Translations under genes and position numbers: made by a program
Shown: one piece after another, positions 6,487 to 15,380 of the stretch
How the letters are laid out: each line of letters begins with the position of its first letter
Numbering within the stretch: the stretch's first letter is position 1
Notes under the pieces: model-generated
The model's database searches: none
The model's input: only the letters and a program-made list of their open reading frames with translations
Told to the model about the DNA's origin: nothing
NCBI GenBank assembly: GCA_965117015.1
Contig: OZ220747.1
Location: forward strand, 1,860,001 to 1,924,000
Direction: 5' to 3'
Length of the DNA stretch: 64,000 nucleotides
Origin: Aldehydirespirator sp965117015
GTDB lineage: Bacteria > Actinomycetota > Acidimicrobiia > Acidimicrobiales > Aldehydirespiratoraceae

Positions 6487-9177
6487 ATGAGACACAGGAC
6501 GCACCTGCTCCGGTGGCTGGCTGTATTGCTTGCCTTCGGCCTCGTGGCCGCCGCATGCGGTGACGACGACCCCGACACGGACGCCGAAACCGCCGCGGCC
6601 CAGTCCGAGGCTGAGGCCGCCGCGGCCGCCGCTGAGGCTGAGGCCGCGGCCGCAGAAGCCGAGGCCGAGGCAGCCCAGGCTGAGGCCGATGCAGCTGCCG
6701 CCAGGGCCGAGGAGGCCGCCGCGGCCGCCGCTGAGGCCCAAGCGGCTCTCGACGAGGCCATGGCCGCAGCCGAGGGAACCGTAGACCCAGAGGTGGTCGC
6801 CGAACTCGAGGCGGCGCTGGAAGCGGCCGAGGCTGAGGCCGCCGCGGCCCAGGCTGAGGCCGATGCGGCCGCCGCCGAGGCTGAGGAGGCTGCTGCCGCC
6901 GCCGAAGCCGCGGCCGCCGCCGCGGCCGCCGCCGACACCATGGAGCATCTCGGCGACGGCTCTCTGGGTGTCGTGACAGTCGAGGCGGGCGACGCCATCC
7001 AGATCCGCTCGCTGGAGGCCATCACCGGCGACGTGGCCTTCTTCGGCCTGCCGATCGATCGGGCCACGCAGATCGCGGTCGACGACTACGGCCAGATCCA
7101 CGGCTTCGACGTGGACACCGGCACGAGCCTCGACGACCTGTGCTCCAACGACGGCGGCCAAGCCGCAGCCCAGCAGATCGTGGCCGACGAGGACGTGGTC
7201 GGCGTGATCGGCACATCGTGCTCCGGCGCGGCGGTGGCGGCGGCTCCGCTCATCACCGACGCCGGAATGGTGCTGATCTCCGGCGGCAACACCTCGCCCG
7301 CCCTGACATCCGACCTGGCCGGCACCGCCGGACCCAACTACAGCGTCGGCTACTACCGCACCGCCCACAACGACCTGTACCAGGGCGCCGCCATGGCCAA
7401 GTTCGTCTTCGGCGAACTGGGAATCAGCACCGCGGCGGCCATCCACGACGGCGACCCCTACACCCAGGGCCTGGCCCAGGCGTTCGCCGACGCGTTCGAG
7501 GCCGAGGGCGGCACCGTCACCGGCTTCTCGGCGGTCAACAAGGACGACACCGACATGGTCCCGGTGCTGACCGAGATCGCCGCAGCCGGCCCGGGCGCGC
7601 TGTTCTTCCCGATCTTCCAGCCCGCGGGCGACTTCGTCGCCGACCAGGCGCCGGGTGTGGCTGGTCTGGAGGAGACGGTGCTGCTGGCGGCCGACGGCCT
7701 GTTGAACACCAACTACCTGTCGCTGCCCCAGACCACTGGCATGTACTTCTCAGGTCCGGACCAGCGCTTCGGCGAGAACGTCAACCAGAGCACCGGCAAG
7801 AGCGCGGTCGACTTCCTGGCCACCTATGAGGCGGCCTACGGCGAGGCGCCGGCGGCCCCCTTCTGGGCGCACGGCTACGACGCCACCACGCTGCTGCTCG
7901 ACGCCATCGCGGCCGCCTCGTGGGTCGAGGGCGGCAACCTGATGATCGACCGCCAGGGCATCCGCGACCACCTCGACAGCGTGCAGGGCTACCAGGGCCT
8001 GATCGGCACCATCAACTGCGACGCGTTCGGTGACTGCGGCGCGGCCCGCATCACGGTCGTGCAGAACATCGGCGGCGAGGAGAACGCTGAGGCCAGCCTC
8101 AACAACGTGGTGTTCTCGTATGCGCCCGGCACGCCCTCGGCGGTCGCTGCGGATCTGTCGGGTGTGTGTCCGTCGCCGTTGGTGGTTCAGACGGACTGGT
8201 TCCCGGAGTCCGAGCACGGTGCGATGTATCACCTGATCGGTGACGACTACGTGGTCGACACCGAGAACCAGACGGTTACGGGTTCGATGGTGCTCGACGG
8301 CGCTGACCTGGGCATCGACTTCCAGGTCCGTACCGGTGGTCCCGCCATCGGGTTCGCGCCGGTGTCGAGCTACATGTACACCGACGAGTCGATCCATCTG
8401 GGTTATGCGTCGACGGACGCGCAGATCCTGCAGTGGGCTGACGCCCCGTTGATCTCGGTGGTGGCTCCTCTGGAGCAGAACCCGCAGATGATCATGTGGG
8501 ATCCGGAGCTCCCCAATGTGGACAGCATCGCCGATCTGGGCACCGAGAACATCACGGTGAACGTGTTCGGCGGCGGCGTGTTCCCGCAGGTGTTCGTGGC
8601 TCAGGGGATCTGGAACGCGGATCAGGTCGATCCGTCCTATGACGGCAGCCCGGCCCGGTTCGTGTCCGAGGGCGGCGCGATCGCCCAGCAGGGCTTCGCC
8701 TCTTCCGAGGTGTTCACCTACGAGCACATCTATGAGGAGTGGGGCCGGCCGGTGGAGTTCCAGCTGCTGCACGACGCCGGGTTCCAGATCTATTCGCAGA
8801 CCATCGGTGTGCGTCCCCGTGACATGGAGTCGATGAGGCCGTGCCTGGAGCGTCTGGTGCCGATCATCCAGCAGGCAGTGGTGTCCTATGACGCCTCGCC
8901 CGATCGGGCCAACGCCATCATCGTCGACGCGGTCGAGCAGTATGCGAGCTTCTGGGTGTATCCGCCCGAGCTGGCCGACTTCTCGGTCCAGGCTCAGCGC
9001 GACTACGGCCTGATCGGCAACGGTCCGGACTCCACGACGGGCAACATGGAGCTCGACCGCATCCAGGGGGTGCTCGACTCCATCTTGGCCACCGACCTGG
9101 CCGCCGACGTAGCCGACGGCTTGAGCGCCGAGGACTTGTTCACCAACGAGTTCATCGACCCCGACATCGGCTTCTAA
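6487..9177 (+). CDS. Chimeric binding lipoprotein: Ala/Glu stalk + LivJ-like domain + NMT1-like domain
   Basis: An 896-residue protein starting at ATG 6487 behind GGGAGA. Signal peptide with lipobox LVAAAC (Cys22), then an Ala/Glu-rich helical stalk (about 30-155) closely matching that of the previous protein, including the shared AEGTVDPEVVAELEAAL. Residues about 160-555 form a type I periplasmic binding domain of the branched-chain amino acid family (GVIGTSCSGAAVAAAPLI, later ISGGNTSPALT and the hinge-side PFWAHGYDATTLLLDAI). The last 340 residues repeat the type II domain of the neighbour, starting DLSGVCPSPLVVQTDWFPE. Type I and type II domains normally belong to different transporter classes, so one polypeptide with both is very unusual. 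Perhaps it feeds the upstream importer while sensing or capturing a second ligand. Confidence 0.85.
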   Translation: MRHRTHLLRWLAVLLAFGLVAAACGDDDPDTDAETAAAQSEAEAAAAAAEAEAAAAEAEAEAAQAEADAAAARAEEAAAAAAEAQAALDEAMAAAEGTVDPEVVAELEAALEAAEAEAAAAQAEADAAAAEAEEAAAAAEAAAAAAAAADTMEHLGDGSLGVVTVEAGDAIQIRSLEAITGDVAFFGLPIDRATQIAVDDYGQIHGFDVDTGTSLDDLCSNDGGQAAAQQIVADEDVVGVIGTSCSGAAVAAAPLITDAGMVLISGGNTSPALTSDLAGTAGPNYSVGYYRTAHNDLYQGAAMAKFVFGELGISTAAAIHDGDPYTQGLAQAFADAFEAEGGTVTGFSAVNKDDTDMVPVLTEIAAAGPGALFFPIFQPAGDFVADQAPGVAGLEETVLLAADGLLNTNYLSLPQTTGMYFSGPDQRFGENVNQSTGKSAVDFLATYEAAYGEAPAAPFWAHGYDATTLLLDAIAAASWVEGGNLMIDRQGIRDHLDSVQGYQGLIGTINCDAFGDCGAARITVVQNIGGEENAEASLNNVVFSYAPGTPSAVAADLSGVCPSPLVVQTDWFPESEHGAMYHLIGDDYVVDTENQTVTGSMVLDGADLGIDFQVRTGGPAIGFAPVSSYMYTDESIHLGYASTDAQILQWADAPLISVVAPLEQNPQMIMWDPELPNVDSIADLGTENITVNVFGGGVFPQVFVAQGIWNADQVDPSYDGSPARFVSEGGAIAQQGFASSEVFTYEHIYEEWGRPVEFQLLHDAGFQIYSQTIGVRPRDMESMRPCLERLVPIIQQAVVSYDASPDRANAIIVDAVEQYASFWVYPPELADFSVQAQRDYGLIGNGPDSTTGNMELDRIQGVLDSILATDLAADVADGLSAEDLFTNEFIDPDIGF

Positions 9178-9195
9178 CCCAAGCCCAGCTGACAC

Positions 9196-9242
9196 AGCGC
9201 TGAACAAGGGGGCCGGCACCCGCTGCCGGCCCCCTCAGCGCT
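9196..9242. terminator. Two-part hairpin between convergent genes
   Basis: Outer arms AGCGCTGA (9196-9203) and TCAGCGCT (9235-9242) enclose an 11-bp perfect stem, GGGGGCCGGCA (9208-9218) with TGCCGGCCCCC (9224-9234). It lies between the lipoprotein stop and the stop of the minus-strand oxygenase, so it probably serves both. Confidence 0.75.
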
Positions 9243-9265
9243 TGGGGCGCGGTTGCGCCCGCCGC

Positions 9266-10246
9266 TCAGATATAGGGCTCGGTGGGGCCGTCGATCCGCG
9301 ATATGAGGAACTCGCCGGCAGTGACCGGCTCGTAGCGCTCCGGGTGCTCGGCGGTGATGCAGCTCGGGATGGTGGACACCACCGTGTGGGGGTCCGGGTT
9401 CACGAAGAACGGGATCGAGTACCGGTCGGCGCCCGACGACCCCACCACCCGGTGCGGGGTGGACCGGTAGCGGTCGTTGGTCCAGCGGGCCAGCATGTCG
9501 CCGAGTTGCACGATCACGCTGCCACCAGGGGCCGCCACCGGCGTCCACGCCCCGTCGTGGAGCACTTCGAGACCTGACAGCCCGTCCACGGCCAGCAGGG
9601 TGATGGCCCCGTAGTCGGTGTGGGGCGTGCTGAAGACGGGAGCGGAGCCGTCGGCGAGCCGCTCGGTCGGCGGGTAGTGCAGGAAGCGCAGCCGGCACTG
9701 GGGCTCCGACATGCGGGCGGCGAAGAAGCCGGGGACGCCCAGCGTGGCCGCCAGCGCCTCCAGCACGCCGTGGGCAGCAGCCAGCGCGGCGGCCTGGTAG
9801 GCCCGCACCGCGGCCGTGAAGCCGTCGCATCCGAGCGCCTCGACAGCGTCCAGGTCGACCTCGTCGCCCAGGCCCATGTCGAGGTACTCGGCGGCCAGGC
9901 TGGACCGCCCCATGTAGGCCGTGCTCGACGGGTCACGAGCCTCGATCCGGTCGGGCACGTAGCCGTACCGGTTGATCCTCGGGACCCGGTCCTTGACGTC
10001 GTCGGGAAGCCCGAAGAAGGCGCGGGCCGTGGTGAAGGCTGCGTCGAGTTCGCCGTCGATACCGTGCCCGGCCAGCACGAAGAGGCCCTTCTCGGCGCAA
10101 GCGGCCTCGACCTCTGCTGCCACCTGAGAATCATTCGGAGTCCCGCTGCCCGCCATGGCCGAGATGTCGACAACGGGGGGTTCGAGCGCGGTCGGCGCCG
10201 CGGCGGCCTTATCAGTGGCTACGCGGGTATGGGACAATCCGTTCAT
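9266..10246 (-). CDS. 2-oxoglutarate/Fe(II)-dependent oxygenase, isopenicillin N synthase-like
   Basis: A 326-residue non-haem iron oxygenase. The N-terminal DIOX_N part (PPVVDISAM, then GLFVLAGHGID) is followed by the double-stranded beta-helix core with iron ligands His and Asp in HTDYG and the distal His in STPHRV, plus the oxoglutarate-binding RYSIPFF. All facial-triad ligands are present. Its product is probably a hydroxylated or ring-closed small molecule; no peptide-synthetase genes accompany it, so beta-lactam biosynthesis is unlikely. The ATG overlaps that of the divergent Rieske gene inside one CATG; a GTG eight codons in is an alternative. Confidence 0.85.
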   Translation of the reverse strand: MNGLSHTRVATDKAAAAPTALEPPVVDISAMAGSGTPNDSQVAAEVEAACAEKGLFVLAGHGIDGELDAAFTTARAFFGLPDDVKDRVPRINRYGYVPDRIEARDPSSTAYMGRSSLAAEYLDMGLGDEVDLDAVEALGCDGFTAAVRAYQAAALAAAHGVLEALAATLGVPGFFAARMSEPQCRLRFLHYPPTERLADGSAPVFSTPHTDYGAITLLAVDGLSGLEVLHDGAWTPVAAPGGSVIVQLGDMLARWTNDRYRSTPHRVVGSSGADRYSIPFFVNPDPHTVVSTIPSCITAEHPERYEPVTAGEFLISRIDGPTEPYI

Positions 10247-11519
10247 GACCGAGCCTCAAGTTAGGAGAGCCGAGCGCGTCGGGCCAACAGACACAAGCGT
10301 TCCTGAGCCTCCCGACGACGGTCGGGCCTACGGCCGCCCCACAGGAGAGTGGAATCCCGAGCTGGTGGAGACGTCCGCCGGCACACCCGCGGGGGAGCTG
10401 TTGCGGCGCTACTGGCATCCGGTCGCCCGCAGCTCCGCGGCCACCTCCCTTCCCCGGAAGGTGCGGATCCTCAGCGAGGACCTGATCCTGTTCCGTGACG
10501 GCCTCGGCCGTCCCGGCCTCGTCGAGCCCCGCTGCTGCCACCGGGGCACCACCCTCTACTACGGCCGGGTGGAGGACGACGGGATCCGCTGCCCCTACCA
10601 CGGCTGGCTGTTCGCGGTCGACGGCGCCTGCCTCGACCAGCCGTGCGAACCCGACCGGGGCCGCAACCGGGCCTCCTACCGCCAGCCCTGGTACCCGGTG
10701 CAGGAGTACAACGGGCTGGTCTTCGCCTACATGGGGCCGGCCGATCGCCAGCCGGTCTTTCCCCGCTACGACATCTTCGAGGACCTGCGCGACGACGAGG
10801 AGATCGTGATCATCGACCACTTCGCCTTCGGCGGTCCCACCGTGGCGCCCTGCAACTGGTTCCAGACCCATGAGAACGCCATGGACCCGTACCACGTGTT
10901 CATCCTCCACAACGCCATCAGCGGCCACCAGTTCGACCCGAGGCTGGAGATCTGGCCCCGCATCGACTGGCAGCGCCACGACTGGGGGGTGACCGCCAGC
11001 CAGGACCGCGACCTGCCCGACGGCAACGTGCTGCACCGGGTGACCGAGATCCGCGTCCCCACCATCAGGGTGATCCCCACGCCGACGCTCACCGTGGTGG
11101 GCAAGACCAACAACATGTCGTGGTCCGTGCCCATCGACGACACCCACACCTGGGTGGTGTCGATGCTGCGCAAGCCGAAGGACCGCCCGGCCCAGGGGCT
11201 GCCCACCTACGGCGGCGACAAGACCTGGTTCGACCTCGACGACGAGGGCCACCAGCGCTATCCCGGCGACTACGAGACCCAGGTCGGCCAGGGTCCGATC
11301 ACGTTGCACTCCACCGAGCATCTGGCCTCCAGCGACCGAGGGGTGTCGATGGTGCGGCGCCAGTTCCTCGACCAGGTCCGGGCGGTGGCCGACGGCGGCG
11401 ACCCGGTGGGCGTCAGCTTCGACCCCGATGAGCCGCCGGTCTCGCTACGAGCCGGGAACTACGTGGTGGGACCCGACGACGAGGCTCTTCCCACCGAGTA
11501 CTCGTACGTCGAGGGCTAG
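10245..11519 (+). CDS. Rieske aromatic-ring-hydroxylating-type oxygenase
   Basis: A 424-residue oxygenase alpha-type subunit. The N-terminal Rieske [2Fe-2S] centre is visible as C-x-H (CCHRG) and C-x2-H (CPYHGW), about 17 residues apart. The catalytic non-haem iron site shows the D-x2-H-x4-H pattern in NAMDPYHVFILH. It would need a ferredoxin or reductase partner, none of which is adjacent. Relatives include phenoxybenzoate-, vanillate- and N-heterocycle-attacking oxygenases. I start it at ATG 10245 (MTEPQVRR); an open frame extends 30 codons further but through the neighbour's coding region. Its stop shares a CTAG with the stop of the convergent deaminase-like gene. Confidence 0.88.
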   Translation: MTEPQVRRAERVGPTDTSVPEPPDDGRAYGRPTGEWNPELVETSAGTPAGELLRRYWHPVARSSAATSLPRKVRILSEDLILFRDGLGRPGLVEPRCCHRGTTLYYGRVEDDGIRCPYHGWLFAVDGACLDQPCEPDRGRNRASYRQPWYPVQEYNGLVFAYMGPADRQPVFPRYDIFEDLRDDEEIVIIDHFAFGGPTVAPCNWFQTHENAMDPYHVFILHNAISGHQFDPRLEIWPRIDWQRHDWGVTASQDRDLPDGNVLHRVTEIRVPTIRVIPTPTLTVVGKTNNMSWSVPIDDTHTWVVSMLRKPKDRPAQGLPTYGGDKTWFDLDDEGHQRYPGDYETQVGQGPITLHSTEHLASSDRGVSMVRRQFLDQVRAVADGGDPVGVSFDPDEPPVSLRAGNYVVGPDDEALPTEYSYVEG

Positions 11520-12757
11520 TCCCCGGGTCGCAGCACCCGGGTCTGCTGGTCGGCAGAGGCCACCAGCCGGCCCTGGCGGTAGACCCTCCGAGACATCGGG
11601 GCGTCGGCCACCGCGCCCCGCAGTGACGGCGCGTCGATGGCCACCAGGTCGGCCGGGTCTCCGGGCTCGAAGTTGACGGGAGCAAGGCCCATCACGCGGC
11701 GGGAGACGTTGGAGACCATGTCGTACGCGTCGGCCGGCAGGCGATGGCCGGCCATCACCATCAGCGCGGCCGTCTCCAACGGGTCGCTGCGTCCGACCAG
11801 GTTGAAGGGATCCTGCACGTTGTCGGCCCCCGCGGCCACTGCCGCGCCCGCGTCGAGCAGCGCCTGCACCGCGGTGAGTCCCCTCGGGGTGGCCCTCGGG
11901 TCGTCCCGACCCTGGAGGAACAGGTTGGTCTGGGGCAGGGTGATCACCGAGATCCCTGCGGCCGCGACCTCTGCGGCCACCGCGGCCTGCACATCGGACG
12001 GCTGCATGCCCAGGCTGACGCAGTGGCTGGCGGCCACCGTCCCGTCGAAGCCCTTGTCGCTCACCTGCCGAGCCAGTTCCCGCAGCGTCAGCACCGAGGG
12101 GTCGAGCGTCTCGTCGGTGTGCAGGTCTATGTCGATGCCGGCCGACGTCGCCAACGAGAGAACGTCGGCGATGCAAGCCGGCGGGTCGTCCTGGAGGTTC
12201 GGGACGCCCCCGACGAGATCCACCCCGGCCTCCACCGCGGCTTCCAGCGCCCGGACGTTGGGGGCGCTGTCGGGGCCCGTCATCGGGAAACCGGTCAGAG
12301 CCACCGTCTGGAAGTCGATCAGGCCCTCCATGGACCGGGCCGCCTCCTGGACGGCCAGAACGCTGGAGACGCCGATGTCGGCCGTGACGTTGATGTGGGT
12401 GCGAACCGCCGTTACCCCGTGCACGAGCAGCAGCTCGAAGGCCTGGGTGGCCCTCTCCACCGTCCGTTCATAGGACAGCCGGCCCTTCTCGGCGGCCTCG
12501 AACCAGGCGTTGATGGCTCCCATGAGGTCGCCCTTGGGGTTGGGCACCTCGTCGGCGGTCAGGGCCTTGTCGAGGTGGGCGTGGGGCTCGGCCATGGCCG
12601 GCAGCAGCAGCCAGCCACCGAGATCGTCGACCTCAACTCCCTCGGCGACGGCGGCTGAGCCCGCGGCGACGACGCCGGAGATCGTGCCGTCGGCGGTGTC
12701 GATGCTGACATCGACGGCACGGCCGTCGGCCAGCCGGGCATTGCGCAGCACTCTCAC
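11516..12757 (-). CDS. Cytosine-deaminase-like metal-dependent amidohydrolase
   Basis: A 413-residue amidohydrolase of the CodA subgroup. The metal ligands are recognisable in order: EPHAHLDK (HxH), HTDET, SHC and the catalytic Asp in GADNVQDPF. The composite beta-sandwich halves flank the barrel. GTG start with AGGGAG eight bases upstream. CodA relatives deaminate cytosine, isoguanine, hydroxypyrimidines or triazines, so the substrate is probably a small N-heterocycle. The gene follows the CoA-transferase gene on the same strand after a 69-base gap and may share its transcript. Confidence 0.87.
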   Translation of the reverse strand: MRVLRNARLADGRAVDVSIDTADGTISGVVAAGSAAVAEGVEVDDLGGWLLLPAMAEPHAHLDKALTADEVPNPKGDLMGAINAWFEAAEKGRLSYERTVERATQAFELLLVHGVTAVRTHINVTADIGVSSVLAVQEAARSMEGLIDFQTVALTGFPMTGPDSAPNVRALEAAVEAGVDLVGGVPNLQDDPPACIADVLSLATSAGIDIDLHTDETLDPSVLTLRELARQVSDKGFDGTVAASHCVSLGMQPSDVQAAVAAEVAAAGISVITLPQTNLFLQGRDDPRATPRGLTAVQALLDAGAAVAAGADNVQDPFNLVGRSDPLETAALMVMAGHRLPADAYDMVSNVSRRVMGLAPVNFEPGDPADLVAIDAPSLRGAVADAPMSRRVYRQGRLVASADQQTRVLRPGD

Positions 12758-12826
12758 CTGTCAGCTCCCTGTCTCGCCGCCATCGCAAGCTTGTCTATAT
12801 CGCGAGCATTCGCGATGAGAAGTTCG

Positions 12827-14014
12827 TCAGAAGACTGCGCCAGCTTGGCGGAGGTCCTCGATCTCGCCGGCTTCGAGGCCCAACTCGGCCAGGATCTCCT
12901 CCGCGTGCTCGTTGAGCCGGGGGACGGAGGGCCGGAACTCGGGCTGGGTGGCCGAGTACCGGGGGGCCAGCCGGGCTTGGCGCATCCGGCCCGCGGTCGG
13001 ATGGTCCCACTCGACGAGGGTCTCGTTGTGGCGGATCTGGGGGTCCTCGTGCAGGTCCTCCACCGCGGCGACCTCCCCGCACGGCACGGAGTTCTCGTGC
13101 ATCCGGGGCACCAGATCGGCGACCTTCCACCGGGCGAACTCCTCTTCGAGCAGGGCTCCGAGCTCCTCGGAGAGCCCCCGGCGGCCCTCGTGGGTGCCCC
13201 ACTGCGGGTGGTCGATCCAGTCGGTGCGCCCCAGGGCCCGGTAGAGGCCGTGGAACTGCTTGTCACTGACCACGAAGTAGACGATGTGTCCGTCGGCGCA
13301 CGGCGTGAGCCGGTAGAGCGTGGACAGGCGCCGGCCCTCGCTGGCCTCGGGATCGAGGAGCGTGTCGGCCATGCCGCCGTCGGGCCACAGGAACTGCACC
13401 GCGGTGTCGAGCATCGACAGGTCGATGTGCTGGCCGCCTGCGCCCCGGCTGCGGGCGAACAGGGCAGAGGTGATGGCCAGCGCGGCCATCCAGCCCGAGG
13501 CCTTGTCGATCACCCCGTTGCGCACCAGGTCGGGAATGGGGACCTCGGGGTTCACCTGGATGTCCACATAACCGGTCACGGCCTGGATGATCGGGTCGTA
13601 GGCGGCCCGGCCGGCGTACGGTCCCGTCTGCCCGTAGCCCGACATCGAGCAGTAGATGATCCCGGGATTAACCGCGGCGGCGTGCTCGTACCCCATGCCG
13701 AGGCTGTCCATGATCCCGGGCCGCATGTTCTGGACGGCCACGTCGCAGCCGGCCAGCAGCTTCAGCCCGAGATCCCGGCCGGCGTCGGTGGAGAGGTCGA
13801 TCTGGATCGACCGCTTGCCCCGGTTGCAGTTGGCGATCGTGCTGTTGATGCCGCCCTTGGCGTAGCGGGCCAGACGGGACAGGTCGCCCATGCCGGGCGG
13901 CTCGACCTTGATCACGTCCGCCCCCAGGTCGGCCAGCAGCATGGTGGCGGTGGGCCCGGCCAGAACCTGGGTCAGGTCGATCACCCGTATGCCCGCCAGT
14001 GGTCCCTGCGCCAT
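12827..14014 (-). CDS. CaiB/BaiF-family (class III) CoA transferase
   Basis: A 395-residue enzyme that moves CoA between carboxylic acids. Diagnostic features are the N-terminal VIDLTQVLAGPTATMLLADL, the CoA-binding GADVIKVEPP, and the segment AAYDPIIQAVTG containing the aspartate that forms the acyl-enzyme intermediate. Length is normal. It is divergent from the alcohol dehydrogenase gene and upstream of the deaminase-like gene. Likely activates an acid produced in the local catabolic route. Confidence 0.9.
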   Translation of the reverse strand: MAQGPLAGIRVIDLTQVLAGPTATMLLADLGADVIKVEPPGMGDLSRLARYAKGGINSTIANCNRGKRSIQIDLSTDAGRDLGLKLLAGCDVAVQNMRPGIMDSLGMGYEHAAAVNPGIIYCSMSGYGQTGPYAGRAAYDPIIQAVTGYVDIQVNPEVPIPDLVRNGVIDKASGWMAALAITSALFARSRGAGGQHIDLSMLDTAVQFLWPDGGMADTLLDPEASEGRRLSTLYRLTPCADGHIVYFVVSDKQFHGLYRALGRTDWIDHPQWGTHEGRRGLSEELGALLEEEFARWKVADLVPRMHENSVPCGEVAAVEDLHEDPQIRHNETLVEWDHPTAGRMRQARLAPRYSATQPEFRPSVPRLNEHAEEILAELGLEAGEIEDLRQAGAVF

Positions 14015-14168
14015 CGCTCGCTCCCTGTTGGGTTGATCAGCTCCGATCGGAGTCCCACATCTTCACACACCGGATGCCGGCGATGACAGGCTCACCGCAC
14101 GCCGGGTCTGTTCGCGGGGTTGTGGCCGCGCTAGCGTCGCGCGTCCCAGAGGCCGCTGGAGGTGCAGC

Positions 14169-15287
14169 GTGAAGACCAGGGCAGCCGTGCTGCGAGAGAC
14201 CAACGCCGACTGGAGCGTCGAGGAGATCGAGCTCGACGGGCCCGGACCCCGCGAGGTGCTGGTGAAGACCACCGCGGCGGGGATGTGCCATTCCGACGAG
14301 CACGCCCGCAACGGCTCCATGCCGGTTCCGCTGCCCATCGTGGGCGGCCACGAGGGGGCCGGAGTGGTCGTCGAGGTGGGCGAGGGCGTGGCCGAGCTCG
14401 CCGTCGGCGACCACATCTCCGCTTCGTTCGTGCCGTCGTGCGGCCGCTGCCGCTGGTGCGCCGACGGCCAGCAACACCTCTGCGACCTCGGCATGCACCT
14501 GCTGGCCCCGGGGATGATGCCGCCCGCGGGAGGGTTCCGCCATCACGACGTCGGCGGCACCGACCTGACTCCCATGCTCAAGCTGGGCACGTTCTCCGAG
14601 CACATGGTGGTCAGCGTCGACTCCGCGGTGAAGGTCGACCCGGACGTGCCGGCGCCCATCGCCGCACTGGTGAGCTGCGGGGTGACCACCGGCTTCGGGT
14701 CGGTGGCCAACCGGGCCGACGTCCGGCCCGGCGACACCGTGGTCGTGGTGGGCTGCGGCGGGCTGGGCAGCGCCGCCCTGCAGGCGGCCAAGATCGCGGG
14801 GGCCTCCAACATCGTGGCCGTCGACCCGGCCGAGTCCAAGCGGGAGGCCGCCGGCAAGTTCGGCGCCACCCACACGGCCGAGTCCATGGAGGCGGCCATG
14901 GAGACGGTCGGGCTCGTGACCGGCGGCGTGATGGCCGACAGCCTGGTCCTCACTCCCGGTGTGATGAGCGGCGAGATGCTGGCCCCGGCCCAGTTCCTGG
15001 TGCGCAAGGGCGGCACGGTCGTGGTGGCCGCGGTCGCCCCGCTGGAGCAGATGGACGTTCAGTTCAACCTGTTCGAGTTCGCCATGATGAACAAGCAGCT
15101 CAGAGGCTCGATGTTCGGCTCGGCCAGCCCCCGCTCGGAGATCCCGCACCTGCTCTCGCTCTACACCCAGGGCCAGCTCGACCTCGACAGCTTCGTGAGC
15201 GCTACCTACTCGCTGGACGAGGTGAACGACGGCTACCGGGATCTGCGCGAGGGCCGCAACATCCGGGGTGTCATCGCCTTTGACTGA
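14169..15287 (+). CDS. Zinc-dependent alcohol dehydrogenase (MDR, NDMA-dependent-like)
   Basis: A 372-residue medium-chain dehydrogenase. Catalytic zinc ligands are seen in GMCHSDEH and GGHEGAG. The structural zinc loop has four cysteines (SCGRCRWCADGQQHLC), and the Rossmann motif is GCGGLGSAALQAAK. GTG start with TGGAGGT eight bases before. It matches the actinobacterial subgroup often annotated NDMA- or mycothiol-associated alcohol dehydrogenase, such as Rv0761c-like enzymes; the exact cofactor partner cannot be decided here. The following gene is unrelated. Confidence 0.88.
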   Translation: MKTRAAVLRETNADWSVEEIELDGPGPREVLVKTTAAGMCHSDEHARNGSMPVPLPIVGGHEGAGVVVEVGEGVAELAVGDHISASFVPSCGRCRWCADGQQHLCDLGMHLLAPGMMPPAGGFRHHDVGGTDLTPMLKLGTFSEHMVVSVDSAVKVDPDVPAPIAALVSCGVTTGFGSVANRADVRPGDTVVVVGCGGLGSAALQAAKIAGASNIVAVDPAESKREAAGKFGATHTAESMEAAMETVGLVTGGVMADSLVLTPGVMSGEMLAPAQFLVRKGGTVVVAAVAPLEQMDVQFNLFEFAMMNKQLRGSMFGSASPRSEIPHLLSLYTQGQLDLDSFVSATYSLDEVNDGYRDLREGRNIRGVIAFD

Positions 15288-15332
15288 GAGCGAGCGCGGC
15301 TGGTCGGCTGCGGGAGGACCGGTGGTCCGGTT

Positions 15333-15380
15333 GAATTGGCAGCCCGCGACTCCCGAAACGGCCTCATGCGCTGCCAATTC
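15333..15380. repeat. Inverted repeat GAATTGGCAGC, copy 1
   Basis: Perfect 11-bp arms at 15333-15343 and 15370-15380 surround a 26-base spacer. It overlaps the probable start region of the MoxR gene. The same arms recur at 17369-17415 and 17440-17486 with a different spacer. Confidence 0.75.

Noticed and set aside
3752..6556. A very long open frame (934 codons) on the minus strand opposite the duplicated lipoprotein gene
   Set aside because: It is a shadow of a GC-rich gene: His/Arg-rich, no domain, no start signal, and it mirrors the plus-strand duplication exactly.
9266..10246. Isopenicillin N synthase as a sign of beta-lactam biosynthesis
   Set aside because: No peptide synthetase or other pathway gene is nearby; the family is broad.
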